A DNA stretch of 64,000 nt from Massospora cicadina (lineage: Eukaryota > Entomophthoromycota > Entomophthoromycetes > Entomophthorales > Entomophthoraceae). The notes below the pieces were generated by a model. That model had not been told where the DNA came from. It worked only from the letters and a program-made list of their open reading frames with translations, and searched no databases. Both the position numbers and the translations under genes were made by a program. Location: NCBI GenBank assembly GCA_022478985.1, contig JAKSZP010014456.1:334706-398705 (forward strand). Direction: 5' to 3'. This document shows positions 1 through 11,353 of the stretch, piece after piece. Every line of letters starts with the position of its first letter. Position 1 is the first letter of the stretch.

Positions 1-142
1 CCAAAGTTGTTGAAGTGGTCTACTGTGCTATGTTGATAAGGAGGTGGTGAAATCATACTACATCGCCATTCACCCACACTACACTGATGCCCCAACGCCC
101 ATGCCCTTCGCTTTAACCATCTCTTTAACCAACATGACATAG
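1..142 (+). pseudogene. 3' end of ORF1-like retroposon protein (RP-C), cut by window edge
   Basis: From about position 35 a frame reads to a TAG at 140-142. It contains the motif PHYTDAPTPM (about 80-110), which matches PHITDAPTPM near the end of the RP-A protein and PHTAHAPTPL in RP-B. The three blocks are the C-terminal ends of the same protein family, which I take to be ORF1-related (nucleic-acid binding) protein of a non-LTR retrotransposon. Only the last ~35 codons are inside the window. The sequence after the stop, to about 330, is probably its 3' untranslated region, because it is followed by T-rich sequence; no clear tail or target-site duplication was found. Function of the C-terminal block is unknown. 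Confidence 0.5.
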
Positions 143-1315
143 TCATGGTGAACTCGTCTGCAGACAAACTGCCCAACCCCCTCACCCTCAGTCATGGTGG
201 GTTAGTGGTTTCTGCTCACCGCCTGGTTTGTTGTTTTTGTTTTATCTTTCCAGTCATTCTTTAAAACGGTTTGCTTTATTTTATTTTGTTTTGAGTTTTG
301 GTACTTTTCATCCCCTGGTTGACGTACCTTGAATAAATTAAGATATGTTTGTTCTTAGTTTTCACTTTCTTTTGATACAGGTGAAAGAACTTCTATAACA
401 AGTTTGAGAGAAGTTAAGAGGAGCATCACCAGTAAACAGTCTTGCGATCAGATTGTAAGAGGGTTTTTCAATAAGGATACCTTGTAAATTCAGGTTTACA
501 ATAAAGAAGCTGAACTAATTTCCTTTTTGTCTTGTTTAAGAGGTCAGCGTACATAATTATTGCTGTAGTGAGATATAGTGCCAGAATGAAGAGTACAATA
601 GTGGATAAACTAGTTTTTTGTATAGAGAATTACTTTTTATGTTGTAAAAGTGAGAAGGTACCCAAAATAATTGTGTCAATTTTTCTATCACATCAAATAT
701 TATTTTGCTGTATAATCTGTGTTATCTATAACCCCTAATTAGCAACCTGGCCACATCAATCACCAAAGTTTAATGAGAAAAGACAAAGAGTTAACTCTTA
801 GCATCTCAAGTATTAAAATATAGGGTATATGAGACTACATCTAACTATGAATATGATAAATTAAAAACCATTTGTGGAATTTTAAAATTAACATATTACA
901 AGGCCAAATTGAAAGAAGTGCAATTGCGTTGGCGGGTATCTTCTTTTGAGGCTTAACAAAAGTTATCCAACGTTGCATCCTCCATTCACCAACAATAGAA
1001 CAAGTAGTGATTAATTTCAATTCCCAATTAGTCAATCTGCAAAGGGTGCAAATTGACCAAATCTTGTAAATTATATTTGGATCAACCAACTCAATGAACG
1101 AGCAAGCCTCCAATAGTAAAAGTGAAGTACATAAATAAGGACCCCTGGACCTGAGGGCCTCGTGAGACTAAAGGATCAATAGGATTTCCTGGGCCACATG
1201 TACTTCTTAAATTTCCATCAACTAGTAAGACTCCTCTTAAGGGGCCTACTAATCTTAATTATTAGATTTTTGTGTCTAGAACGTCAGATGAGCCATGTGG
1301 CTCTTGTTTTTCAAA
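143..1315. other. Stretch with no supported gene
   Basis: Contains the presumed 3' flank of RP-C and then AT-rich sequence. Short frames exist at 532-738 (+) and 841-1113 (-, 90 codons), but neither shows a motif or repeated relative in the window. They are treated as chance or very old remnants. Confidence 0.5.
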
Positions 1316-1332
1316 GGATTATTGAAGGAAAT

Positions 1333-3231
1333 CTTTCTTTCACTTCAATACCTAAATTAAAGCCAAAATTCAGATTTTTATAAAAAATACAAAACATGAC
1401 TGCTCAATTGAGCTAAAGCTTACCAATGTCGATGCAATCAATGCCTTCTGCCCCGGCCTGGGGTAGTGGTGCGCCATTATCTGGCATCTTTCAGCCACCG
1501 CAGAAGTGCGCCTGGGTTGGCTCTGATAGCCCTCCCAACACTACTGGGCGTTATGTACCCCCTGGGACTTGGCCCACCACCTTGCAAGCTCCCAAGCAGT
1601 GCTCCAGAGCCCATTGGTGCTCCCATGGAGAGATTTGCGTTTTGGCCTCTGGGTCAAATATGGGAAGCTCTTCCCATTGCAATCATGGCCATTGTTAAGA
1701 TGGCCAAGGTGGTTTTCAAACCTGCTGGCTATATTGACTTCCACCCCTGTAAGGGGTACTTCACCTTGGCTTCCGCTCTGAAGCCAATGCAGCAGCAGCA
1801 GCCAAGCTGCAATTAATTTTTATAAAAAAATCCTTTGCCCACTGTTCACAAATGGCTCCCAGATGAGGCCACTTTGGAGGTCCAGTTCACCGGGTTGCCC
1901 TCCTTCCTTTCCCCTGAACGCCTCCACCACAAGCTCACGGAGGGTTTGGCCATTTATGGTGCAGACACCATGTTGCAGTTTGTGGTGCCCCATGGGGCGG
2001 ATCATCTGGAAGGCCCTCACGCCTTTGCGATGATCTGCCCATTTCATTGTGACACCCACCTTGCAATTCCCCCTGCACCGTAATCAGGGCCGCCCCTGAT
2101 CATCCTTTTGGACAAGTGTCAAAAATGGCCGCGCCATCTGCCCCTTGTATTTAAAGCTTAATCCCTCAAAGCGCAAGTGCCCTATGGCTTCTAAACCACC
2201 ACTTCTGCTGCTCCCCCTCTGGCGCCACCCCAGTGGCTGCCTTGCCCCAATTTTTTGAATGGGGCGTGATCATCCCGCCCCCAACCTTGAAAAATTCTGG
2301 CATGGCTTCTAAAGCCACAGCCAATCAAAATTTTAAAAATTTAATAATTTTGGTCAATTTATGGCGCCCTGAGCCAATGGCTGAAGCAGTTTCAGCTGAG
2401 CTGCCATGGTTGACAGCTCACAGCCAATCAGGTGCTGCCAACCTGCCAACTACAGTGGCTGGGCCAGCACTAGCCAATTTGATTCCATTCAAAGCGCTCA
2501 AATGGATTGATGATTTGGATCAGGCTTATAATGTTAAGCCAGATTTTGCTTTGGAGGAATTTTATTGGTGATCCTCCCAATTTGCACCCCCACCATTTTC
2601 ACCCTAAAAACAGTTTTCCGCTTATAAAAATATAAATAAAATGGCAGTTGAAGCCGCTGCTTCTCCTTCCAACACCCTCCTCCGCCAGCAACTCCATGGG
2701 GCAATGGAACCCTTGGTTGAGGGTATTCCTATCCCCAATTTCCCCAATAATTTTGAGGAAGATGCAAAATATGAGATTGAGGAGCTCGCTTTTGGTGTGA
2801 GCTGCACTTGCATCAACGCAACAAAAACCTCTTTTTGACCCCAACTATCCTCAAACCCAAAAGTGCATCAAATCTTTCACTTGTGTGCCTACTCAACACT
2901 TTTGCTGAGCATCAACATGCTCAATACTTTGAGATTTTGGATACCACTGGCCTCATAAATGGAGAAAAGCCGCAGCTATACCTCCTCATGCCCCATATCA
3001 CTGATGCTCCTACCCCTATGTTGTCCGCCATGGTCCACCAGTTAAAGCGGGTGCTAGATAAAAGTTTCCCCAAAGCTTCCACACCTTCTGATATGGCTTC
3101 CTAGGCTGATAACCTAGGGGGTATATTAGGAATTTTTTTAATTGATGATAATCCCTTTGTTTGGCCCATTTTGCAAATAAAGATGCGTGGTGGCTCCCCG
3201 TTTGGGTTGGGAACCACTAGTGCTAAAAAAA
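1333..3231 (+). mobile_element. RP-A: ORF1-only non-LTR retroposon with A-tail
   Basis: The element ends in GGGTTGGGAACCACTAGT, GC and a short run CTAAAAAAA at 3231. The next 17 bases (3232-3248) resemble 1316-1332 (ggattattgaaggaaat against ggagcattgaaggagat, 14 of 17), which I read as an aged target-site duplication. Between them is about 1.9 kb with one ORF1-like protein and no endonuclease or reverse transcriptase. The same 3' tail ends two tiny insertions at 11306-11338 and 46476-46521, so it is a genuine element terminus. The left boundary is less certain than the right one. Interpretation: a half-LINE, or a 5'-truncated element whose second ORF was deleted. Confidence 0.6.
1426..3104 (+). 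pseudogene. ORF1-like protein of RP-A, frameshifted
   Basis: The protein is spread over several frames: 1466-1816, 1835-2083, 2233-2571, 2641-2838 and 2808-3104. It can be lined up block by block with RP-B (30870-32650, minus). The blocks are an aromatic-rich segment with YIDFHPCKGYF (FIDFRPYMGYF in RP-B), a segment with LPDEATLEVQFTGLPSFL, a segment with MAVEAAAS, and a C-terminal PHITDAPTPM. The second block also resembles ORF1 of LINE-a (KAKTLFISFDSLPTNL), which places the family with LINE ORF1 proteins: RNA-binding proteins that coat the retrotransposon transcript. Unlike LINE-a ORF1, I find no intact CCHC knuckle. No ORF2 follows. Disruptions include A-rich insertions near 1817-1830 and 2620-2640. 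Homology to ORF1 is inference from alignment by eye; the C-terminal half is unrecognised. Confidence 0.5.
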
Positions 3232-3248
3232 GGAGCATTGAAGGAGAT

Positions 3249-4291
3249 TATCTAAATATATTTGATTATAATTTATGCTTTTTAAGGGGTTGTCAATGTC
3301 TAATAACTATACTCCAATACTAATACTTAAAGCCACCATACTTCTTAGAATGTGATGTAAAACTTTTAAGCCTCAACAGGAAGACGTGATATATAATATT
3401 TAATAAATAAATGAAGGAAGACGCTAAAAATTAAACTGTAGTGCCATGGCATCCATCAGCCATGTCAACCAATGGATTGAAGGCATATATGATGCCTCAA
3501 TTTTTTCAACAAACTGATTGTACCAGAGTTTAAGTTAAATACCCAAGATTAATTTTTTTTAAATTGGAACAACCTCATAACCAAATGATAATGTGATTCT
3601 ACTCCCATTTGTACTTTTAAGACAAAAAGGTTATGAAGAAGTATACTTCAGGGAAATGAGATATTTAAACCTTTATATATGTAAAAAAGGAGTTATTGAA
3701 CTGCTTGTTTACAGACATAGTTTCAAACAAATTAATCTTATCTCAACAGCATTGCCCAACTGATAATGATGCCTCATTTACAAAATTTACTACATAGTAA
3801 CAAGTGAAAACAACACTCATAGAAGTTAAAAGGTCTGACTTTGTCTAATAAAAAGCTAGCCCTCATGAGCATACAGTTTGTTAAAGGGGAACTTACCAAG
3901 ATTTTGCCTACTAATTTTTAATATAAGGCCAGGCCCTGGCGTCCAGTAATCAGTTGCCCCAGACAATTCGATAGATACTAAATGTATATGTATTATCTAG
4001 CCTTACAAATCTTATTTTACTTTGTGGTGGTGAAACAAAATTTAATTTGATCTTTAATATTAAGGACAATAGTAGTCTTCAAAGTCCTAATGCATGTCTA
4101 AAATTTTCAGCAAGGAGCCCTTATTTTCATATTCATGCATTTGGTTGGGACAAAAAGGCTGAAAATAAACATTTATGTTTAATATGTGCTTAATTATCAC
4201 CAAGAGGAGAAGTGTTATAAGAATTTATTTGTTGAGTCAAAAATTCAGCTTAAAGCAAGAGACTTCATAAGCTTATGACTCTCAAATGCCT
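3249..4291. other. AT-rich intergenic stretch
   Basis: No open frame of note, no repeat related to other parts of the window, and no RNA gene was recognised on either strand. Confidence 0.5.
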
Positions 4292-4304
4292 TAATGCCAA
4301 ACTA

Positions 4305-4558
4305 TTTTATTTATTTGAGGTGGGCTGACCTGGGAATGATACCACACCAATGAAAAATGAAGGGGATTTGAATTAATGGGAAAGGAGGATAAACCCTGGA
4401 AAACCTCCATGCACGGCATATGATAGGCTAGGAACTCCATGGACTGCCTTGCTATTTGCTATCTCGGTTCAGGACATTGGTGCACTACTCCAACACAGTC
4501 ATAGTCATCCCTTACTCAAAGCTCCTGTACCAGAATCAAACTTGGGGAGGCAGTACCA
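4305..4558 (-). mobile_element. 5'-truncated tRNA-derived SINE copy
   Basis: Read on the minus strand this is closely similar to the 3' ~250 bp of the full-length SINE at 14363-14645. It begins inside the tRNA-like head, keeping the B-box-like GTTTGATTC but lacking the A box, and ends in AGCCCACCTCAAATAAATAA. It is flanked by 13-bp direct repeats, taatgccaaacta (4292-4304) and taaagccaaacta (4559-4571), with 12 of 13 matching. That is the hallmark of LINE-mediated insertion with 5' truncation. Confidence 0.75.
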
Positions 4559-4571
4559 TAAAGCCAAACTA

Positions 4572-5556
4572 AAAATCCTTGAAACCTAGATGATTAGTAG
4601 CCTCAGCTCTTAAAGGAATTAATAATTCTTAATAATCAGTTTGTAATAAACTTTTAGGCTTATCCTATAATGCTATTTAAAAGTAGACCCATTTACTCCT
4701 TAAAATCTATATTCTAAGTGCCATTATACATCACCCTATTTTTGGATCAGATGTCACTTCTGGTATTTTAACCTAAGAATTCTTTTTTCAATTTTTCCGA
4801 ATTTAGTGAATTATTTAATTGGCTTTTATACCTAATTATCTGGTAGTTATCTTTAATGACTTATGACTTCTGAAAGTATAAAGGGCGATCCCCAGTAATC
4901 TCTGTTGTGACCAAAAAATATGGGCTAGTATGTAACTCTTTTTGTACATGATTTGGAAGTCTGACTAAACTTTTTAAACAATCAGTTGATTATGGCTATG
5001 ACAATGACTAGAAGAAAGATACTTTTTGATGAAAATAAAGCCAATGTTGGTACTTTAAGTTGTATAAGCAATATTGTCATACACTTAAATTACGTTTTTA
5101 CATACTTCTAAGTCCAGTTAATCTTAGAGTAAAGTTGTTTAGCAAACGTCTTGCTTTATGGTAGGTGATGGCAATGTAATTAAAGATAGGTGGCATAGGA
5201 TGGTCACTGGTCACCTATACAAAAAAAGTCTTCATCCTCAATAAAGTACCTTGTTATTAGATTTTTTTATCTGATAGCTTTTGATACCTAAGATTACGTC
5301 CACTTTATACAGATTATCAGGCAACGTTTGACTAAGTTTATTACAAACTGAGTCATCACCTTTATTACTGAGCAACTTTTGGATCAAATTAGCTTCCTGT
5401 TCTTTACATTGAGGCTCTTATCATTATCAACCATCTAGTAACCTGTGCAGAAGCCGCTTTTTCACAGTCATCAGAGTATAAGTAGTGATATAAAAGCAAA
5501 ATCATATCTATACTTGACTCTAGTTCTCCACCTACCTTTTTTTTCTCTTCTTTTTA
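4572..5556. other. AT-rich intergenic stretch
   Basis: No supported gene or repeat. The right end (about 5537-5556) is a pyrimidine run that abuts the 3' tail of LINE-a and may include its target-site duplication. Confidence 0.45.
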
Positions 5557-5848
5557 TTTATTTAACCGAGGTAAGATGACCAGGGGACAGACATTACCGA
5601 ATATATGTGAAACTAAGAGAATAACTAAGAAATATAAAAATTGGGCACCCCAGGGTACTCAAGTTACCCCTGTTGCCAGCGGGACTGCCAGGTATGGGGG
5701 TTGGTGCACTACTCCAAGGGGGTTTCCCCTGCTATGGAGCAGGTGTGAAGGAAAGGGTCTGTGTGGAGGAACCAGAGTGGGAACCATGATTCTATGAGCG
5801 CTTTTTGTCTTGATCTCATATATCCATAGAGCCAGGCTTGGAAGTGCT
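5557..5848 (-). other. LINE-a 3' UTR and A-rich tail
   Basis: This noncoding segment resembles the LINE-b 3' UTR (14688-14940). Both share the block around GTTGCCAGCGGGA (plus-strand sense) and a terminal block. The last ~35 bases on the minus strand, CCCCTGGTCATCTTACCTCG followed by an AAATAAATAAAA run, resemble the end of the SINE copies. 3' UTR ends of this kind act as recognition sites for LINE reverse transcriptase in stringent-type LINEs. Confidence 0.6.
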
Positions 5849-8800
5849 CTAGTAAGTGGACATGGAATCTGTTGATAATCCCATGAAGGTTTGAGACTGT
5901 GCCTTGAACGCATCTAATGCAATTGTGTGTATTGTCCACATTGCAATGGGTATTATTAAGGAGAGGAGTGTAGATGGGATTGGTGACTCAATCTGGAGCG
6001 CGAAGATACTCTTTGATATCAAGAATTCCTGTTCGTTTTGGATCTTGAGCAGGCGTGCGACTTCCTGCCATATAGCTTTGGTTGGGGGGCATGTTTCTAG
6101 GCGGTGATGTAGGGATCCCTCCCCTCCACATACTGCACATGTTTTGTGGAGGGAGTTGGAGCGGTCCGGCGTCCTATAGGTCCTTCTCAAACAGCGCCAG
6201 GCGTATACTCTTATCCTTGGTTGTAGGAGTGGGTGGTGTGTCATTTTCCACATTGCTTTCTGTGTGGTTAAATTATAAGGAATGTCCAGCATATCTAGGT
6301 ATTCTATCCTAGCTATGCTTGGGGTTGTTGCGAGCATATCCCTCTGGGGGTGGTTTTCTGGGTTTCTTAATTTGAATTGGGGGCTGGGTCATCCCCTTTC
6401 CTGTATAGAACCCATGTTCTCTATGGTCCATCCCATATAGCGGATAGTTCAGAGAATATGTTTGAAATGAGGGGAGGTTCCATGTGGACCCGTTGCAGTA
6501 GGGTGCTTGGCAAGGTATGAAAGTAGTCTGGGTGGACTATGTGGGTTGGTTAATTTGAGCGCCTGTGCAAAGTTAGTTCTTGCTGCTCTGGACCAATGTT
6601 GTTACGGGAGGTCTGGAGCAAGGATTTCCTTTATCCAGGTACCTAGGATGTGATTGGCATGGCTCTCAAAATCTATTAGTCCCATGCCTCCACTTGAGCG
6701 TGGGCCAAATAGTGTTTCCATCCGTATAGGAGGGTGAGAGCCAGGCCACAGCCAGCCCTGGATAAGCGCGCGAATTGAGGTTATAAAGGTAGGTGAGAAG
6801 GCTATCGCATGGGCCTGGTACCACAGTATTGGGAGGATGAGCGAGTTAGCAACTGTAACTCGTCCTGTTAGTCCTGGGATTCTTCCCTTGAGGGAGGCGA
6901 CGCGTTTGGATACCCCTTGTAACAGGTTACTTTCCATTGTCTCATTAGCATATCCCCCTGATTCTAGCCAGATTCCAAGGTGTCGGACAGGAGTGGTGGT
7001 GGGAGGTGTTGCAAAGGGTAATATAATTGGGTTTTTTCTTCGAGTGTTGGTGTGAGGTTCTGATGTTGTGGCCCAATTGTTTGTGTATTTGCCTAAGAGG
7101 ATAATTTCTGTCTTACTTTTGTTGAGCGATGCTTTGCTCACCTTGGAGTATTCCTCTAGAGTGTGTTCTAGCTGTTGGGCATCTTCATTGTTTGCTATAC
7201 CTGCTACGCAGTCATCTGCAAAGGCCAGTATCTTGACTGTTGGTTGTCCTTGTGCGGTTATCCCCATGAGACGTGAGTCAGTTACTTGGAGGAGCGGGTC
7301 AAAGCTGAAATTGTATAGCAGTGGGCTGAGGGGATCCCCTTGTTTGAGCCCTCTGTGTGGTTTAATCTTGTTTGTTAGGAATCCAGGGCCGCATACAGCC
7401 ATGGTTGCAGATTCTGTTAGGAGCATCGCCATTTTATGAATCTTGGTGGGAGTTTGAAGGCATGTAGACATTCTTTTAGGTATGGCCAGCTAACACGGTC
7501 ATACGCCTTTTCCTGATCCAAGAAGACAAGGGCACCAGTTGCTTTAGATTGGCAAATATTTGCAACAGGGTGAATGTTGTTCCATATTGAACGCCCTGGT
7601 ATAAACCCAAACTGGTAGGGTGATAGGACGTCAGATGCAATTGCGCCTAATCTAGCTGCTAAAATTTTTGTTAAAATTTTTGTGTCAGTGTTGGAGAGTG
7701 CGATTGGGCGCCAGTTGGCCAGGTCCAACTTGTCACCCTTTTTATACAAGGTTATAGCATAGGATTCATGGCCTCCTGGTAATAGGCGTGTTTCCAACAA
7801 ACTCTGGTTCATTGATGCCAATAGTAGGGGGGGCAATTTGTTGAAAATATTTTTTATAAAATTCGTAGGGTATACATCAGGCCCTGGGCATTTCCTACGT
7901 GGTGCACCGCGAATTCTTTCCAAAGCTCCTCCCGTGTGATAAGGGACAGTATATTGTAATTTGGTGGTGTACTTTGTATCTTGGCATTTTGAATAAATTC
8001 TTTAATTTTTTGTGGATCTGTTGGCATATCGCGGTATAATTTGGTGTAATAGCAGTGTACTTCCGCCTTGACCTCCTCAGGGTCAATTGCCACAGTGCCG
8101 TTGGTCTTGCGGACCTGTGTGCATGTGAGCTGGTTTCCGTGGGAGTGGAATTGGCGGAAAAAGTATTTTGAACAGGTTTCGCCTTCCTCTATGAACTTAC
8201 CTTTGTTCAATACTTTGATTCTGTGTTGGTGTTCAAAGATGAGATTGTTAAGTTGGGCTGAAATTTCTGCCCATTTGCATCCCCAATTAGGTCTATAGCT
8301 AGATCTCGTAGTATTTATTTCCAGGTGGTCTAGTTCTGCCAAGGTACGCTTGATTTTGGCTGTGTCCGCGGTGTACTTGCGTGATGCAATATGTTGGGTT
8401 TTGTTGATTAAATCTTTTTTAAAATTTTCCCATATTCTGATGGGATTCAAAGTGAATAGGGGCTGTGAATTATGGGTTTGTAGCCTTGTTTTCAACCCAG
8501 TCAGATATCTCAGGCAATCTTATATTTTCTGGGTGAAGCTTTCTCCAAGGCGACACCTGTGTGTGGGATTGGGTTGGCGCTAACTGCACCGTAACTAATC
8601 AGTGATCATAAAATTGATCTTTTTTGTTGTAAATTTAGAGATTCTTGAGTGGTGGGATTGTGGGATGAGGATGTAGTCAATACGACTCATTGATATGAGC
8701 AGTCCCTCACGTATGTTGGGTCTTGTCATATGGGGAAGGATTGGTGAATTGGGAGGAAGAGCATCCTGTAAGCCAAGAGATGCCTTCATTGTGTGATATT

Positions 8801-9276
8801 CAATGTGTCCAGGTGGGTATCCTCTGGGATTAGGCCATCGATCTGTATTGGGGCTATCCCAGCAGTTGAAATCGCCTAACATGATGATATCTGGTGGGAG
8901 GGTGAGGGTAGAAATTTTTTCAAAATTTATTTCTCTCAGTTGCAGTGCATGGTGCATAGATACATGCTAACGAAATTATTTCATCTTGGCATGTGATTAT
9001 TGCTACCAGGACTTGACCGTGCAAGTGTGATGATGAATTTGTAATTTTGAATTTTTTGTTGTTTTGGACTATCACCCCACAGTGAGATGTCCATACTGAT
9101 TGTGATGGTGCGACCCTGGTTGACCAGGATTCTTCTTCCCCTTGTAGGCAGTGGGTTTCTTGGATGGCCAAGATGTCTACAAGAGGTTTTTGCAGGAATG
9201 CCAGCTTTTTTGCTTGGGACGTATGAGCCCTGGCTCCCACAATATTTAACGTCCCTATTGACACTGAGGTGCCCAT
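5849..9276 (-). pseudogene. LINE-a ORF2: APE endonuclease, reverse transcriptase, zinc finger (frameshifted)
   Basis: ORF2 nicks target DNA and reverse-transcribes the element RNA. Endonuclease (9276 to about 8595): TLNIVG, the catalytic-type QETH, GDFNCWDS and SRIDYIL are visible in two frames, and a DH pair follows after a frameshift. RT: KKGDKLDLANWRPIAL, PYQFGFIPGRS and LDQEKAYDR lie in 7923-7417. GLKQGDPLSPLLYN and ILAFADD lie in 7471-6602, with the catalytic FADD at 7222-7211 intact. The C-terminal part (6337-5849) carries CAVCGGEGSLHHRLETCPP, a zf-RVT-type CCHC/HC finger. At least five frameshifts split the gene: near 8940, 8600, 7900, 7450 and 6600-6340. The start is chosen at 9276 because the TLN motif follows at once and ORF1 ends 6 nt upstream. 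Confidence 0.85.
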
Positions 9277-9282
9277 GGCGCC

Positions 9283-10706
9283 TCAGGAGCGGTTGGGAGG
9301 ACCCTCTGGTCCTATCCCACCGCGGCTCATTTTGGCCATGCTCTGCATCTGTACTCCAACTCTTTCACTGCCATTGTTGGCTCCCTTGATCTGACCCAAT
9401 GGATTAAGGGAATTGCGGTTTTTTGCATTTGCATCAACTTTTCCTGCACAGATCTCATGTTGATTTGATGCGGGTTGTTGATTGGATTTTATATTTTTGA
9501 GGTTCAACTTTGTTGCATTGTGCACCGCATTTTCACCCAAATTGCGGTTGCATTGTTCCTCAGTATGTGCATTACTGATGACGCTTTGTGGTTCAGTTTG
9601 GTTACTGTGAAAATTTTCGACCTGGGCATATTGTTCTGATTGGTTGGTTCGGTGAATATCTGAAATATCCTCCTGAATTTGTCCGTGGTTAATGGCGGAT
9701 TCCGCGTGTGCCGCCGCTTCAGCCACTGCTCTCTTGCGGGCTTTTGTGCTGCTTTACGCTGTTTACTTGTAACTGGGTCCACGATGGAGTATAGTCCATC
9801 TTCACCCCAGCGGAATGGGTGGTGGCCATCAGTCATTTTGGCGAAGTTTTCACTATCTTCGTCCATAGCTTCTTCACAAAAATCATTTTCCATTAAGCCC
9901 TCTTTTACAGGGAATGAATGTTCCTTGTGGACCAGTGAGCCACAGTGGTTGCAAATGGGTGGTGCGCATTCCGGTGTAACTTGGAATGCAGCCAACTAGC
10001 CCCCATCTACAAAGTGAAATTCTGCTGCGCGGGGAATTCTGGATAAACCCTCTTCCACTTCTGGGAAGGGGTTGATTACAGTGATAGCTTTGCCCGTTTA
10101 CAGGTCGGGCATTAAGCGAAATTGCTGTAATTCAAGTTGTTGGTTTTCTCTGTAGGCCACAAGACCTTTGCAGAGCTCCTCCTCAATTACCTTATGAGGA
10201 AGGTTGGTGGGGAGCGAGTCAAAGGAGATGAACAAAGTTTTTGCTTTGTTCCATCTGGTGTGCGCGGTGCACACAATTTTTTTGCCCTCAGGGAGGGCAA
10301 TTTCCACGCAGATTTTTGCTGCAGCATCAGCTTCATCGGCTGTTTTGAAACCAATATCAATCCAGCTGTGGCCCATGTTGTTGGTGGCTACATACACTGC
10401 GTGAGGGAAAAGTGAGGGCTGTGCCTCACATGTTTTCTCCCACAGGGTTGGTGACTCATCCCCAGGGAAGAGTCTGATCCCGTGTTCCACCTTTGACAAA
10501 TGTTGGTTGAATTGAATGTACATGTATTGCGCGTGCTTTACAATAAATACCATAAACTCAGATGGTGTCTGAGTTTGCGATTTCTTTGCAGATTGGGTTC
10601 CTGGTCCCCCTCCAGGGCGTTTCTTGCCCTTAGTTGCACCGTTAAGCGCACCGCTTGCTGTGACACTTGCCCATGTTGTATTATTTTTGTTATTGAAGTC
10701 GCCCAT
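9283..10706 (-). pseudogene. LINE-a ORF1: RNA-binding protein with degenerate CCHC knuckle
   Basis: Starting at ATG 10706 one frame runs to 9504 with two internal stops (near 10098 and 9997), then shifts into the frame ending at 9283. The N-terminus is basic and low in complexity (ATKGKKRPGGGPGTQSAKKS). An RRM-like or ORF1-type middle part contains SWIDIGFKTADEADAAAK and KTLFISFDSLPTNL. Near residue 250 is PPICNHCGSLVHKEHSF, a zinc knuckle in which the last cysteine of CX2CX4HX4C is phenylalanine (TTC, one base from TGC). The tail is Asn/Gln-rich. The role, by analogy with other LINE ORF1 proteins, is binding and packaging the element RNA. The protein is about 470 residues long. It is the only ORF1 in the window still next to an ORF2, so it anchors the identification of RP-A, RP-B and RP-C. 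Confidence 0.75.
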
Positions 10707-10740
10707 CTTTCCTGTGTGTGATTATCCAAATTTGCTGTTC

Positions 10741-11290
10741 AAATCAAATTGTAGTAACTAAAGTGATTGTTACAAGAAAGAAAAGCTATTTTCTTTTCTT
10801 ATAAAACAGATTTAAATCACTTACTTAAACCACAATATGGAGTATGTAACAGTTGGCACTCCTATAATAACTTTATAAAGCTTATTTTTTTCTGATATAA
10901 TTGAGTAACTATAGCAGTTTATGCTCTAAAAACTATAGCATACAATGATAGATACCTATTCATAGGCAAGTTTGTAACATGACTTTGATAATAAGCTATA
11001 AGGACCAATACTTTTCTATACTAGACTAGATAATCCCATTCACCATTCAAAAATTTTCAAATGAAAAATATGAACCTGCTTATTAGAGTTTATAATTTGT
11101 ATAAAATGACTCAAATAATAGATGCTAGATTCAAAACCTAGTGTACTTTTAATTTCAGTTGCCATTGAGTAAGGAGTGCTGTAGATTTTTTTCTATGGTG
11201 CTAAATGGTGCTGAACACAAATAATCCTGTAGGAAATACCTTAATAAGTATATTACTTCATTTATTCGTTAAATAAAGTTTTGTCACTTA
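10741..11290. other. AT-rich intergenic stretch
   Basis: No supported gene. The part near 10741-10806 may include the 5' flank and a possible low-complexity target duplication of LINE-a. Confidence 0.4.
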
Positions 11291-11305
11291 GATGATTAAG
11301 ATAAA

Positions 11306-11338
11306 TCTTGGGTTGGGCACCACTAGTACTAAAAAAAA
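11306..11338 (+). mobile_element. 33-bp tail-only retroinsertion (RP-A tail family)
   Basis: The insert consists only of the element tail (TTGGGTTGGGCACCACTAGT, then ACT and eight A). It is flanked by 15-bp repeats gatgattaagataaa (11291-11305) and gatagttaagataaa (11339-11353), matching at 13 of 15. The tail matches the end of RP-A (3204-3231). This is an extremely 5'-truncated product of target-primed reverse transcription. Confidence 0.75.
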
Positions 11339-11353
11339 GATAGTTAAGATAAA

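Larger units (their letters stand above)
5557..10740 (-). mobile_element. LINE-a: near full-length two-ORF non-LTR retrotransposon
   Basis: On the minus strand the order is short 5' UTR, ORF1 (10706 to 9283), a 6-nt spacer, ORF2 (9276 to about 5849), a 3' UTR and an A-rich tail ending in TTAAATAAATAAAAAG. ORF2 carries an APE-type endonuclease, a reverse transcriptase and a C-terminal zinc finger, the layout of L1/Tad/I-type LINEs. Both ORFs carry frameshifts and stops, so this copy is dead. The only candidate target-site duplication is low-complexity (about 5537-5556 and 10786-10806) and is not convincing. LINE-b (14688-16599) is a 5'-truncated relative. Confidence 0.85.

Noticed and set aside
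532..738. 68-codon plus frame, Ile/Val/Cys-rich, with a membrane-like look
   Set aside because: Composition is what AT-rich DNA yields by chance. No relative in the window, no motif, no splice or promoter evidence.
841..1113. 90-codon minus frame with CTLC
   Set aside because: A lone CxxC is not enough; no domain, and no repeated copy.
5537..10806. Target-site duplication for LINE-a from the pyrimidine runs at both ends
   Set aside because: Both sites are low-complexity T/C runs that match by composition. Not used to set boundaries with confidence.
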